This document shows positions 55,714-64,000 of a stretch of 64,000 nucleotides of DNA, in pieces. This DNA is from Rhizobium sp. Root483D2. GTDB taxonomy: Bacteria > Pseudomonadota > Alphaproteobacteria > Rhizobiales > Rhizobiaceae. How positions within the stretch are numbered: position 1 is the first letter of the stretch; every line of letters starts with the position of its first letter. The notes under the pieces are model-generated. The model saw nothing but the letters and a program-made list of their open reading frames with translations, did not search any database and was not told where the DNA came from. The DNA is taken from the NCBI RefSeq assembly GCF_001426685.1, contig NZ_LMFB01000013.1:142478-206477 (forward strand), given 5' to 3'. Both the position numbers and the translations under genes were made by a program.

Positions 55714-56151
55714 TTAGAGAAGGCCGAGTTCGGCCAGTTCGCGGCGCAGTTCCAGCGGCATTTCCGCCGTACCAGCGCCAAGCGCCGACAGGTCGCGCGG
55801 GGCTTCATTGTCCTGCAGATAGCGCCAGCCCTGAAAAGCGCGGCGCGGCTGATAGGTGGTCTCGATGACCTCAGGGCCCAAAATCAGATTGCAGCGGCCG
55901 ATGCCTTCGCCGTCGGTGAAGGTCTCGATGCCAGTCAGCCGCTGGCGGGCCTGGACCTGCCCTTTGATCACCCAGTAGAGCGATCCGCCCTGCAGCAATT
56001 CCTCGACGCGCTTGGGGACCATGCGCGTCGTGTGATAGGAATGCGGCTCCAGACCGGCGGCGACAGCCGTCAGCGCTTTGCGCGACACCCATTCACGAAG
56101 GTCGTCAATCGATTCTGCCCCGACGCAGAGCTTGATGAGATGCAAGGCCAT
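55714..56151 (-). CDS. DUF1489 family protein
   Basis: A 145-residue alphaproteobacterial protein matching DUF1489: LHLIKLCVGAESIDDLREWV, PHSYHTTRMVPKRVEELL, GSLYWVIKGQVQARQRLTGI and CNLILGPEVIETTYQPRRAFQGWRYL. Function unknown. No membrane or catalytic features are visible. It lies downstream of sdaA on the same strand, 72 bases away. Confidence 0.88.
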   Translation of the reverse strand: MALHLIKLCVGAESIDDLREWVSRKALTAVAAGLEPHSYHTTRMVPKRVEELLQGGSLYWVIKGQVQARQRLTGIETFTDGEGIGRCNLILGPEVIETTYQPRRAFQGWRYLQDNEAPRDLSALGAGTAEMPLELRRELAELGLL

Positions 56152-56223
56152 GGCCGGAGTTGAACACCCGCAGAGCGGTCGCGGTCAAGCCTGTTGTCCG
56201 GCCGCTCCACAGCTGGGTTGGTG

Positions 56224-57624
56224 TCAGCACTCCACGACGTTGACGGCAAGCCCGCCCGTCGAGGTTTCCTTGTACTTGTCATGCATATCGAAGCCGGTCT
56301 GGCGCATCGTCTCGATGCAGGCGTCGAGCGGCACGAAATGCTGGCCGTCGCCCTTGAGCGCCAGGGAGGCCGCCGTGACCGCCTTGACGGCGCCCAGCGC
56401 ATTGCGTTCGATGCACGGAACCTGGACAAGACCGGCAATGGGATCGCAGGTCATGCCGAGATGATGTTCCAGCGCGATTTCGGCGGCATTTTCGATCTGC
56501 TCCGGCGTACCGCCCATGACGGCGGCAAGACCCGCTGCCGCCATGGCAGATGCCGAACCGACTTCGCCCTGACAGCCGACCTCGGCACCGGAAATCGAGG
56601 CATTGAACTTGATGATGCCGCCGATCGCCGCCGCCGTCAGCAGATAATCGCGAATGCCGTGATGATCGGCATCCTCATGAAAATGCAGATAATAGCGGAT
56701 CGTTGCGGGAACGACGCCGGCGGCGCCATTGGTCGGAGAGGTGACGACGCGGCCGCCTGCCGCATTTTCCTCGTTTACCGCCATGGCATAGACACTCAGC
56801 CAATCGTTGGCGAGCAAGGGATTGATCTTGTTGGAACGCCATTCGTCCTGCAGCTTGTCATGGATCATGCCGGCGCGGCGGCGGACCTTCAGGCCACCAG
56901 GCAAAATGCCCGACCCGCTCAGGCCACGGTCGATGCAACTCTTCATCGCGGCCCAGATCTTGTCGAGCCCCTCGTCGAGCTCTTCGGCCGATACCGAACA
57001 TTCCTCGTTGGCCCGCTTCATCTGGGCAATCGACAGGCCGGAATGGCGCGCCATGTCGAGCATCTGCTTTGCGCTGGAGAAGGGATAGGGAACCTTGACG
57101 CCACCGGGCTTGGTCTTGCTCGCCTTCAGGGCTTCCAGTTCCGTATCGGTGACGACGAAACCGCCGCCGATGGAATAATAGACGCGCTTCAACAGCAGGC
57201 GTCCGTCCTTGTCGAAGGCGGAGAAGGACATGCCGTTGGCATGGCCGGGCAGCGGAACCTTCTTGTCGAAAACAAGATCGGTCTTCGGCTGGAATTCGTA
57301 AGCGGGATGGCCGGGGGGCGTGATGCGTCCGGTGCGTTCGACTTCGTCGATGATCGGATCCATCCGGTCGGGATCGACGCGGTCCGGGCGCTCGCCCATC
57401 AGGCCGAGGATCACCGCCCTGCCCGTTCCATGGCCGATGCCGGTAAAGGCCAGCGATCCGTGCAGGCTGGACTTGATCGACGCGACCGCCGCATTGGCCG
57501 GGCGTGGCCAGTCGCTTGAGAGAATGAGATCGAGAAAGCGGTTGGCCGCCGACATCGGTCCCATCGTATGCGAGCTGGAGGGGCCGATGCCAATCTTGAA
57601 AACGTCAAAAACCGAAAGAAACAT
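56224..57624 (-). CDS. sdaA: L-serine ammonia-lyase (Fe-S L-serine dehydratase)
   Basis: Deaminates L-serine to pyruvate using a [4Fe-4S] cluster. The 466-residue single-chain form has the beta part at the N-terminus ([23 protein letters not shown]) and the alpha part at the C-terminus, with cluster cysteines in [37 protein letters not shown] and the terminal VVEC. ATG 57624 with GGCGGAG upstream is preferred to 57660. Pyruvate produced would feed the PDH encoded elsewhere in the window. Confidence 0.96.
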   Translation of the reverse strand: MFLSVFDVFKIGIGPSSSHTMGPMSAANRFLDLILSSDWPRPANAAVASIKSSLHGSLAFTGIGHGTGRAVILGLMGERPDRVDPDRMDPIIDEVERTGRITPPGHPAYEFQPKTDLVFDKKVPLPGHANGMSFSAFDKDGRLLLKRVYYSIGGGFVVTDTELEALKASKTKPGGVKVPYPFSSAKQMLDMARHSGLSIAQMKRANEECSVSAEELDEGLDKIWAAMKSCIDRGLSGSGILPGGLKVRRRAGMIHDKLQDEWRSNKINPLLANDWLSVYAMAVNEENAAGGRVVTSPTNGAAGVVPATIRYYLHFHEDADHHGIRDYLLTAAAIGGIIKFNASISGAEVGCQGEVGSASAMAAAGLAAVMGGTPEQIENAAEIALEHHLGMTCDPIAGLVQVPCIERNALGAVKAVTAASLALKGDGQHFVPLDACIETMRQTGFDMHDKYKETSTGGLAVNVVEC

Positions 57625-57880
57625 GCGAACTCCGCCCCAGGGCTTGTGAAGACCGGACAATGCTGCCGGACCACGATCATTGCATCGAAACTAGGCCATC
57701 CTGCGCCCGTCATCAGGCGATCAACCGACATCTGCTCCTGTGCATGCGACACGGGTGGCCGCCGGTGGCTGTAGCACGATTCCTCACTCATAAGTCGCCA
57801 TGCCCGCCCATGGATTTCAAGGGGTGGGTTAAACTTTCACCATGCCTTGCAATTTTAGCAAACCATGCCAAAAACGAGGC

Positions 57881-58573
57881 ATGACACTGACAGATTACAT
57901 CGCATTGGCGGTCTTTGCATTGCTATGGACCGGTTACAACTGGGCCACGGACGGCAAAGTGCATCTCAAGCGCATCAGCCTGACGCGGCTGATGATGGAG
58001 AACCGGCGGCGCTGGCTGCTCAATTCGCTCAACCGCGACCTGAAGATGATCGACACCCAGATCGTCGCCGGACTGCAGGCCGGCACCGCCTTTTTCGCGT
58101 CCACGACGATCTTTGCGCTCGGTGGCTGTTTCGCGCTTCTGGGTGCCACGGACCGGGTCGAAGCAATCATGGGCGACCTGCCCTATGTGTTTCATGGCGG
58201 GCGCACGGCGTTCGAGCTGAAAGTCGGCGGCTTGGCCTGCCTGTTTGCCTATGCCTTCTTCAAGTTCGCCTGGTCCTACCGTCTGTTCAACTACTGCTCC
58301 ATTCTCGTCGGCGGCATTCCGATGATGTCGGATATTCTGCAGGATCGCCCCCGAGCCGAACGCGCCGCCGGGCGCGCTGCCAAGATGAACATTCTCGCCG
58401 CCAAGCATTTCAATGCCGGATTGCGCAGCGTCTTCCTGTCGATCGGCTATCTCGGCTGGTTCATCAGCCCCTACGTCTTCATGGCGCTGACTGTCTTCGT
58501 CATCTTCGTGCTGACGCGGCGGCAATTCTATTCGGAGGCGCGCGAAGCCCTTCTTGACGACACAAACCCCTGA
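57881..58573 (+). CDS. DUF599 family integral membrane protein
   Basis: A 230-residue protein with four predicted membrane segments (about residues 4-20, 55-85, 120-145, 195-220), matching DUF599: YIALAVFALLWTGYNWATDG, LMMENRRRWL and FKFAWSYRLFNYCSILVGGIP. Function unknown. ATG 57881 with GAGG upstream is chosen over 57842. It precedes the DUF1624 membrane protein on the same strand by 96 bases. Confidence 0.87.
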   Translation: MTLTDYIALAVFALLWTGYNWATDGKVHLKRISLTRLMMENRRRWLLNSLNRDLKMIDTQIVAGLQAGTAFFASTTIFALGGCFALLGATDRVEAIMGDLPYVFHGGRTAFELKVGGLACLFAYAFFKFAWSYRLFNYCSILVGGIPMMSDILQDRPRAERAAGRAAKMNILAAKHFNAGLRSVFLSIGYLGWFISPYVFMALTVFVIFVLTRRQFYSEAREALLDDTNP

Positions 58574-58669
58574 AAGTCTTGAGGAAGCCAATCTCGGGCA
58601 GGCACACCCATAATGCGTTGCGCCAAGCCTGCTGGTCCAAGATGCCGCCTGTTCAGAAAAGATAGAGTG

Positions 58670-59704
58670 ATGCCGAATATCAACACAGCCACCGAAACCG
58701 ACAACGGCGCCACACATCCGGCCGCCGCAGCCCCACGTGGCCGGATATGGGCAATCGACGCGCTGCGCGGCGTCGCTCTGATCGCCATGGCGACCTATCA
58801 CTTTTCCTGGGATCTTGAATATTTCGGCTATCTCGATGCGGGCACGGTCGGAACCGGCGGTTTCAAGATCTATGCGCGGATGATTGCCAGCAGCTTCCTG
58901 TTTCTGGCGGGTGTCGGGCTTGTGCTTGGCCATTATCCGGTCTTCAAGGCCCGGCCCTTCGCCATCCGCTTTGCCAAGATCGCGGCTGCAGCCCTGGTCA
59001 TCACCATCGCCACCTGGTTTGCCTTTCCAGACAGTTTCATTTTCTTCGGCATCCTGCATTCGATAGCTGCGGCCAGCCTGATCGGCCTTGTCTTCCTGCG
59101 CCTGCCTGCGGTTATTACGCTTGTTGCCGCCGCCTGCGCCTTCGCCGCACCATACTATCTGCGCTCTTCCTTTTTCGACGCACCGGCGCTCTGGTGGGGG
59201 GGACTGTCGGAAACAGTGCCGCGCTCCAACGATTACGTGCCGTTGCTTCCCTGGCTCGCACCATTTCTTGCCGGGATCGCCATCGCGCGCATTGCTTTCA
59301 GCTTCGGATGGTTTGAAAAACTGCGCAGCGATGGCAGTGCACGCTGGAAAAGCGCGCTCACGGCAGCCGGCCGTCACAGCCTGATCATCTATCTCGTGCA
59401 CCAGCCGCTGTTGTTCGCGCTGGTCTATGCCTATTCGCTGGGCTTTCCGGCGGCCAAGCCCGATCCGCTCGTCACCTATCAAAACAACTGCGTGGCCTCC
59501 TGCAGCTTGCAGGAAAGTGCTGCGATCTGCACCACATTTTGCAGCTGCACGCTGGACAAGCTGATGGAAGAAAATCTGTTTGAACCGCTGAACCAGGGCA
59601 AGATCGATGTCAACGACGAGCGCGTGTCGCTTATCGCCGGGCAATGCACCCTTCAGTCACAGGACAGCGGACAGGGATCAGATCCCGTTGCGCCGGGCCG
59701 CTGA
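58670..59704 (+). CDS. DUF1624/heparan-alpha-glucosaminide acetyltransferase-like membrane protein
   Basis: A 344-residue polytopic protein with RIWAIDALRGVALIAMATYHFSWDL (the DUF1624/HGSNAT start with conserved Arg and His), then several membrane helices and GRHSLIIYLVHQPLLFALVYA. Members are thought to move acetyl groups across membranes. A hydrophilic C-terminal tail of about 85 residues carries six cysteines, NNCVASCSLQE and AAICTTFCSCTLDKL, which is not part of the basic fold. ATG 58670 is the natural start although the SD is weak. Confidence 0.85.
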   Translation: MPNINTATETDNGATHPAAAAPRGRIWAIDALRGVALIAMATYHFSWDLEYFGYLDAGTVGTGGFKIYARMIASSFLFLAGVGLVLGHYPVFKARPFAIRFAKIAAAALVITIATWFAFPDSFIFFGILHSIAAASLIGLVFLRLPAVITLVAAACAFAAPYYLRSSFFDAPALWWGGLSETVPRSNDYVPLLPWLAPFLAGIAIARIAFSFGWFEKLRSDGSARWKSALTAAGRHSLIIYLVHQPLLFALVYAYSLGFPAAKPDPLVTYQNNCVASCSLQESAAICTTFCSCTLDKLMEENLFEPLNQGKIDVNDERVSLIAGQCTLQSQDSGQGSDPVAPGR

Positions 59705-59780
59705 GCGCTCCACAGCCGCCGCTTACCCGCAGCGGCTTTGTGGCGGCGGGTGATGCTCGAGAAAAAATTGTAAAAGCGGT

Positions 59781-60167
59781 TCAGGTACCGACGCCGATTT
59801 CGGCGAGACGGGTGAGGCACGCTTCCTCGACATTGCCGAGTTCCTCCAGCGTTTCCTCGATATCCTTGCGCTTCTGGTTGAGTTCGTCGCGCTTTTCTTC
59901 GACACGCTTCATCAGCAGGCGCAGCTGACCGGCCTCGCCCGGCGGGTCGCGGTAGACCTGGATGATCTCGCGGATCTCCGCGATGGTGAAGCCGATACGG
60001 CGGCCACGCAGGATTTCCATGATCAGGCGGCGATCTGCCGAGCGGAACAGCCGTGTCCTGCCGCGCCGCTCCGGGTGGATCAGCCCCTCGTCCTCATAGA
60101 AGCGCAGCGTGCGGGTCGAAACGCCGAATTCCCGTGTCAGCTCGGTAATGGTATAGTACTTGTTCAC
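59781..60167 (-). CDS. MerR-family transcriptional regulator (LiuR-like)
   Basis: A 128-residue regulator with winged helix-turn-helix YYTITELTREFGVSTRTLRFYEDEG and the family phrase LIHPERRGRTRLF, then ILRGRRIGFTIAEIREIIQVY followed by a coiled-coil dimerisation helix. No metal-binding cysteines in the expected positions. The pattern resembles LiuR-type repressors of branched-chain amino acid and fatty-acid catabolism. I favour a GTG start at 60167 with AAGGCGAGG upstream; an ATG at 60197 gives ten more residues. Convergent with the DUF1624 gene, 76 bases apart. Confidence 0.88.
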   Translation of the reverse strand: MNKYYTITELTREFGVSTRTLRFYEDEGLIHPERRGRTRLFRSADRRLIMEILRGRRIGFTIAEIREIIQVYRDPPGEAGQLRLLMKRVEEKRDELNQKRKDIEETLEELGNVEEACLTRLAEIGVGT

Positions 60168-60296
60168 GCCTGCCTCGCCTTGCGCCGCAATGTTCAAAAT
60201 CAGGCTGAATGTGCTTGATCATGCGCCTGCGGTTGAAGTGTTGCACCGGTCAACAGGCCGGAATCGGGGCCATCACGATGCGAAAGGGCAGTCTGA

Positions 60297-60318
60297 TTGA
60301 CTTTGACGTAAAAGTCAA
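60297..60318. promoter_or_regulatory. candidate operator of the MerR/LiuR-like regulator
   Basis: TTGACTTT (60297-60304) and AAAGTCAA (60311-60318) are perfect arms around GACGTA. This closely resembles the LiuR-type site (TTGACGT..ACGTCAA). It lies 130 bases upstream of the GTG start and 14 bases beyond the mgtE stop, consistent with autoregulation. Confidence 0.55.
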
Positions 60319-60332
60319 ACTTTTGCCGGATG

Positions 60333-61760
60333 TCAACTGACCCGGAACCACCAGGTCGCAAGCCCGAGAAAGGCGAGAAAACCGGTGACATCGGTGACTG
60401 TCGTGACGAAAACGGCCGAGGATACAGCGGGATCGGCGCCGAAACGGTCAAGCAGCAACGGGATCATGATGCCCGCGAGCGCTGCAGCGATCATGTTGAT
60501 CAGCATAGCGGCGGCGATGATACCGCCGATATTGTAGTCCTGAAACCAGGCGCCGGCGACGATGCCGATCAGAACGCCGAACAGCATGCCATTGAAAAGC
60601 CCCACCCCCGCCTCGCGGCGCACGACGCGCCAGGCATTGTGAATATCGAGGTCGCGGGTGGCGAGCGCGCGCACCGTGACCGTCATGGTCTGCGAACCCG
60701 CATTGCCGCCCATGCCGGCGACAATCGGCATCAGCACGGCCAGCGCGACGATCTGCTGGATCGTCGCTTCGAACAGGCCGATCACCGAGGCGGCCAGAAA
60801 GGCGGTGAACAGATTGACCATCAGCCATGGAACGCGCGAGCGCGACGTGCTGACGATCGAATCGGACAGTTCCTCGTCGCCGACGCCGCCAAGGCGCATC
60901 AAGTCTTCTTCGGCTTCTTCCTGGATGACGTCGACCACGTCGTCGATGGTCAGCACGCCGACCAGGCGGTTGTTCTCATCGACCACAGCGGCCGACAGAA
61001 GGTCGTACTGCTCGAAAAGCTGAGCTGCCTCCTCCTGGTCCATCTCGGCCGGCACCGGATGGTTGGTCTCGCGCATGATGGTCTCGATCTTGACGGAGCG
61101 CTTGGTGCGCAGCACGCGGTCGAGATCAAGCGCGCCGAGCAGCTTGAAGGTCGGGTCGATAACGAAGATCTGGGTAAAGCTTTCTGGAAGATTTTCGTCT
61201 TCGCGCATGTAGTCGATGGTCTGGCCGACCGTCCAGAATGGCGGCACCGCGACGAATTCCGTTTGCATGCGGCGTCCGGCCGTGCTTTCGGGATAATCGA
61301 GCGACCGCCTCAGCCGCACCCGTTCGGTAAAGGGCAGCTTCGACAGGATTTCTTCTTGGTCCTCCTGGTCGAGGTCTTCCAGAATGTAGACGGCGTCGTC
61401 GGAATCCATTTCGCCAAGGGCTGCGGCGATCTGCTCGTTGGGCAGATGCTCGACGATATCGAGACGGATGGCCTCGTCCACCTCGGTCAGGGCCGACAGG
61501 TCGAAATCGTCGCCGAGCAGCGACACCAGCGCCCGGCGCTGGTCCTGCTGGATTGCCTCGAGCAGGTCGCCCATTTCCGATGCATGCAGCCGCGCAACGT
61601 GCTGGCGCAGATAGAGAAGATCGCGGTCGGCAATGGCAGCACCGACATGCATCAGATAGTCGGAGCGCACCGAGCCATCTTCGGCGTAGATATCCGAGCC
61701 GTCATAAACATCGGCTTCGGGGGGATTGCGGTCTTTGTCCTGCTCGCCGGTACTGCTCAT
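60333..61760 (-). CDS. mgtE: magnesium transporter MgtE
   Basis: A 475-residue Mg2+ channel: N-terminal helical superhelix domain (LHASEMGDLLEAIQQDQRRALVSLL), a CBS pair (TIDYMREDENLPESFTQIFVID and LSAAVVDENNRLVGVLTIDDVVDVI), the plug helix (RSRVPWLMVNLFTAFLAAS) and five membrane segments ending LAFLGLATWWF. AGMGGNAGSQTMTVTVRAL is the pore signature. Start chosen at 61760 (MSSTGEQ) after GAGGGCGGG; 61793 is the alternative. No Mg-sensing leader was recognised in the 253 bases upstream. Confidence 0.95.
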   Translation of the reverse strand: MSSTGEQDKDRNPPEADVYDGSDIYAEDGSVRSDYLMHVGAAIADRDLLYLRQHVARLHASEMGDLLEAIQQDQRRALVSLLGDDFDLSALTEVDEAIRLDIVEHLPNEQIAAALGEMDSDDAVYILEDLDQEDQEEILSKLPFTERVRLRRSLDYPESTAGRRMQTEFVAVPPFWTVGQTIDYMREDENLPESFTQIFVIDPTFKLLGALDLDRVLRTKRSVKIETIMRETNHPVPAEMDQEEAAQLFEQYDLLSAAVVDENNRLVGVLTIDDVVDVIQEEAEEDLMRLGGVGDEELSDSIVSTSRSRVPWLMVNLFTAFLAASVIGLFEATIQQIVALAVLMPIVAGMGGNAGSQTMTVTVRALATRDLDIHNAWRVVRREAGVGLFNGMLFGVLIGIVAGAWFQDYNIGGIIAAAMLINMIAAALAGIMIPLLLDRFGADPAVSSAVFVTTVTDVTGFLAFLGLATWWFRVS

Positions 61761-62013
61761 CTGCCCGCCCTCAAAAGAATTGCAGCCATCCAAGACGCCG
61801 GCAGGGCCGGACGGGAGCAGGAAGGCAATGTCTCAGACTGGTGACTGTGGCGCGCTTGAAAAGCGAACCGCACTGTCCTGCTAACCCAACAAACGGATGA
61901 GGTCCACCACCCTATGGGCCGCCAATCCGATCGTACCCGCGTTTTTGCGCAAGCTGTTGCAAAATCATGTGAAATGTTTAGCTCTGAGCGAGCAAATACG
62001 ATGGAGCCAGCCC

Positions 62014-62517
62014 TTGTCCAGACGACCGATCCTGCGTTTTCCCGATCCGCAGCTCGCCCTGCCCGCCGCAGCGGTGGTGGAATTCGACGACGCGCTGGCG
62101 GCTCTTGCGGCAGATCTTCTCGACACGATGCGGGCCGCGCCCGGTATCGGCATCACGGCGCCGCATATCGGCGTGCTGCAGCGCCTGACAGTCACTGAGC
62201 TCGACGCTCAATCCGGCGTGAAAACCTACGTCAATCCGAAAATCATCTGGTCGTCCACTGAGACGATCTCGCATGCGGAAGGCAGCGTCTCCATGCCCGG
62301 TATCAGCGAAGACGTGACGCGTCCAAACAGCGTGCGGGTGCGCTATCAGACCTTGGCTGGCGACGTGAAGGAAGAGGAAGCCTCAGGCCTCCTGTCCATC
62401 TGCCTCCAGCACGAGATCGATCAACTCGACGGCATTTTCTGGGTTCAAAGATTGTCGCGGCTGAAGCGAGAGCGGGCGGTCAAACGCTTTGCAAAGCAGG
62501 AGAAAGCACAAGGATAA
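62014..62517 (+). CDS. peptide-deformylase-like protein lacking two metal ligands
   Basis: A 167-residue protein beginning at TTG 62014 (SRRPILRFPDPQL, a deformylase start), with GGAG upstream. The three PDF motifs are recognisable but altered. Motif I reads GIGITAPHIG (canonical Gln is His); motif II reads AEGSVSMPG (the metal-binding Cys of EGCLS is Ser); motif III reads CLQHEIDQLDGIF (the second His of HExxH is Gln). So it can hardly bind metal in the usual way. Probably non-catalytic or with another function; another active def must exist elsewhere. The frame is open from 61897, but the extra residues are not family-like. Confidence 0.85.
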   Translation: MSRRPILRFPDPQLALPAAAVVEFDDALAALAADLLDTMRAAPGIGITAPHIGVLQRLTVTELDAQSGVKTYVNPKIIWSSTETISHAEGSVSMPGISEDVTRPNSVRVRYQTLAGDVKEEEASGLLSICLQHEIDQLDGIFWVQRLSRLKRERAVKRFAKQEKAQG

Positions 62518-62552
62518 GCTGGAGAAAACAACAATTTATCCGGTCTGAAGAA

Positions 62553-62580
62553 ACAAAAAAACCCGCTCGAAGCGGGTTTC
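62553..62580 (-). terminator. terminator of the tRNA-Leu transcript (also ends the deformylase-like gene)
   Basis: ACCCGCT/AGCGGGT stem (62561-62567, 62571-62577) followed on the minus strand by TTTTTTTG. On the plus strand TTCTTGTTT follows, so it may serve both. Confidence 0.8.
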
Positions 62581-62601
62581 TTGTTTGGCCCGAGAGCCAA
62601 A

Positions 62602-62686
62602 TGGTGCGGTCGAGAAGACTCGAACTTCCACGGGTTGCCCCACAGCGACCTCAACGCTGCGCGTCTACCAATTCCGCCACGACCGC
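62602..62686 (-). tRNA. tRNA-Leu(GAG)
   Basis: The 85-base tRNA, CCA included (encoded at 62602-62604), has a long variable arm (TGGGGCAACCCG). Acceptor GCGGTCG pairs with CGACCGC. The anticodon arm CAGCG-TTGAGGT-CGCTG gives anticodon GAG, reading CTC/CTT codons. T-arm sequence GTTCGAGTC is present. Confidence 0.95.
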
Positions 62687-62722
62687 ATCGTGGTAGATGC
62701 CGAATTGCTCCGGCGGGGCTGC

Positions 62723-62751
62723 ATGTAGCAAAAGCATTTGGGGTGCACAAG
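62723..62751 (-). promoter_or_regulatory. predicted promoter of tRNA-Leu
   Basis: CTTGTG (62751-62746) and CTACAT (62728-62723) are separated by 17 bases, in the alphaproteobacterial -35/-10 style, 36 bases before the mature 5' end. By eye only. Confidence 0.4.
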
Positions 62752-62881
62752 GGCAGGATGACAGAAAGTTGACGGCGGGATCAACTATTTCAACAGGCTG
62801 GTTGGCGCGTGCCTGAGAATGCTGGACTCTTGGCCTTTGACGTACCATTTAGAAAAGTAAATCAACGGGATTGCTTCGACC

Positions 62882-63640
62882 ATGCAGCGCGAAAATCTGG
62901 AGAAAACCTTCTTTGCAGCCGAAGGCTGTCCGCCGGTGCGGTGGAGAATCGCGCCCTCCCCGGTCGATTATGCAGACGCAGTCGAAACGATGGAGCGCGC
63001 GGCCGCAGCCATTGCCGCCGGCGAAGCCGACGAACTGGTCTGGCTGGTCGAACACCCGCCGCTCTATACCGCCGGCACCAGCGCTGATGCCGCCGATCTC
63101 GTGATGCCCGGCCGTTTTCCGGTGTTTCAGACCGGACGCGGCGGCGAATATACCTATCATGGCCCAGGGCAGCGCGTGGTTTACGTCATGCTTGACCTGA
63201 AGCGGCGCAAGCAGGATGTCCGCGCCTTTGTCGCAGCGATCGAGAGCCTGGTCATCGAGACGCTTGCCAGCATGAATGTCAGGGGTGAGCGGCGCGAGGA
63301 CCGGGTCGGCGTCTGGGTGCGGCGTCCCGACCGGCCGAGCCTGCCGGACGGTTCGATGGCGGAAGACAAGATCGCCGCGATCGGCATCCGCCTGCGCCGG
63401 TGGGTGAGCTTTCACGGCATGTCGCTGAATGTCGATCCAGAACTGGACCATTTCGACGGTATCGTACCGTGCGGCATTCGTGGCTATGGCGTCACCAGCC
63501 TGGTCGATCTCGGCCTGCCGGTGATGATGACCGATGTCGACATCAAGCTTCGCCAGGCCTTCGAGACTATTTTCGGCCCGGCGGTCAATGATCTCGGCTG
63601 TCAGCCCTGCGACCAGGAAAACAACCGGTCCGTCGCATAG
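62882..63640 (+). CDS. lipB: octanoyl-[acyl-carrier-protein]:protein N-octanoyltransferase
   Basis: Transfers octanoate from ACP to lipoyl domains, the step before lipA. The 252-residue protein has [15 protein letters not shown], the [21 protein letters not shown] signature, the catalytic lysine in [14 protein letters not shown] and the acyl-accepting cysteine in [15 protein letters not shown]. Length is normal. Its last 40 bases overlap the end of the convergent M50-like gene. Confidence 0.96.
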   Translation: MQRENLEKTFFAAEGCPPVRWRIAPSPVDYADAVETMERAAAAIAAGEADELVWLVEHPPLYTAGTSADAADLVMPGRFPVFQTGRGGEYTYHGPGQRVVYVMLDLKRRKQDVRAFVAAIESLVIETLASMNVRGERREDRVGVWVRRPDRPSLPDGSMAEDKIAAIGIRLRRWVSFHGMSLNVDPELDHFDGIVPCGIRGYGVTSLVDLGLPVMMTDVDIKLRQAFETIFGPAVNDLGCQPCDQENNRSVA

Positions 63641-64000
63641 ACGACGGCGTAGCCGTGCAGCGCCACGGCGGAGTAGAGCCCCAGGCCGCTGAGGATCCGC
63701 TGGCTGCCTGTCATCTCGTCCAGGCGGTGGCGCGGCTTGACGCCGGTGCTGCCCATCATGCTCAACAGGGCAAATACGGCAAGCCCCGCCAGAAGGGCCG
63801 GCGCCGACAGGCCGACCCGCCAGCCGACAGCGGCAATGATCAGGGTGATGAGGAAGCTTCCCACCATCCGCCCGCTGCGGGAGCGGAAAACCTGGCGCAG
63901 GACCTGGCCGCCATCGAACCGGTTCATCGGCAACAGATTGAGCAGGTTGAATGCCCCGAGGATCAGCAGGAAGATCAGCACCGCCGTTCCCGAGCCGAAC
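63601..64000 (-). CDS. site-2-protease-like (M50) membrane protein, partial (start outside window)
   Basis: The reading frame is open to the window edge ([32 protein letters not shown]). [12 protein letters not shown] matches the second metal-ligand motif (NxxPxxxxDGG) of S2P zinc metalloproteases; the HExxH motif would lie upstream, outside the window. About three more membrane segments follow. It is probably a regulated intramembrane protease or an M50-family relative. Tail overlaps lipB by 40 bases on the other strand. Confidence 0.8.
   Translation of the reverse strand, partial: FGSGTAVLIFLLILGAFNLLNLLPMNRFDGGQVLRQVFRSRSGRMVGSFLITLIIAAVGWRVGLSAPALLAGLAVFALLSMMGSTGVKPRHRLDEMTGSQRILSGLGLYSAVALHGYAVVYATDRLFSWSQG

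Noticed and set aside
57923-59644. 573-codon minus-strand ORF covering the DUF599 and DUF1624 genes
   Set aside because: It spans two convincing membrane-protein genes and their spacer; Asp/Gly/Arg/Gln-rich translation without motifs.
61761-62013. Mg-sensing riboswitch upstream of mgtE
   Set aside because: No M-box-like conserved segments or terminator/antiterminator pair could be seen.

Overview
The window is a GC-rich, densely coding chromosomal segment. It most likely comes from an alphaproteobacterium of the Rhizobiales, probably Rhizobiaceae. The reasons are the gene order cinA - ratA - lipA - lpd - pdhC - pdhB - pdhA - ftsB - eno - kdsA ... pyrG - secG - tpiA, an E1-beta subunit carrying its own lipoyl domain, and many rhizobial families (DUF1489, DUF2336, DUF599, the BTLCP transglutaminase-like family, SPOR-tailed D,D-carboxypeptidase). 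No rRNA, CRISPR array, phage or classical insertion sequence was seen. One tRNA, Leu(GAG), is present.

Layout. 1-12.7 kb is housekeeping, almost all on the minus strand: the pyruvate dehydrogenase operon with its lipoyl synthase and E3, then ftsB, enolase and kdsA. The pdh operon is interrupted by a small DUF559 nuclease gene bounded by inverted copies of a GC-rich palindromic repeat. 12.7-20.6 kb is an accessory block between kdsA and pyrG: a VOC protein, two short-chain dehydrogenases with a divergent LysR regulator, a lipoprotein transglycosylase, a GH32 fructosidase, a TetR/Rid-family pair with two matching operators, and a GNAT. 20.7-24.1 kb returns to the core with pyrG, secG and tpiA.

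24.3-30.1 kb holds the most distinctive system: five co-directional genes encoding a HAD-UbiA fusion resembling decaprenyl-phosphate phosphoribosyl (DPPR) synthase, a DprE1-like FAD oxidase, an ArnE/F-like small transporter, an extended SDR and a class III aminotransferase. Together they look like a pathway for making, modifying and flipping a polyprenyl-phosphate-linked pentose. The parts are recognisable individually; the assembled pathway and its product are inferred.

31-48.7 kb mixes core genes (parE, thrS, yidD, folE, hisI) with small enzymes, envelope proteins, a patatin, a CBS protein and a rhomboid protease. 48.8-55.7 kb contains a candidate small RNA, a PAS/PilZ pair, a transglutaminase-like cysteine peptidase, and a D,D-carboxypeptidase with a SPOR domain. 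55.7-64 kb contains DUF1489, L-serine dehydratase, two membrane proteins, a LiuR-like MerR regulator with an apparent operator, mgtE, a deformylase-like protein lacking two metal ligands, tRNA-Leu, lipB and the end of a site-2 protease-like gene. lipA and lipB, which make the lipoyl cofactor, and three lipoyl-dependent PDH subunits are all in this window.
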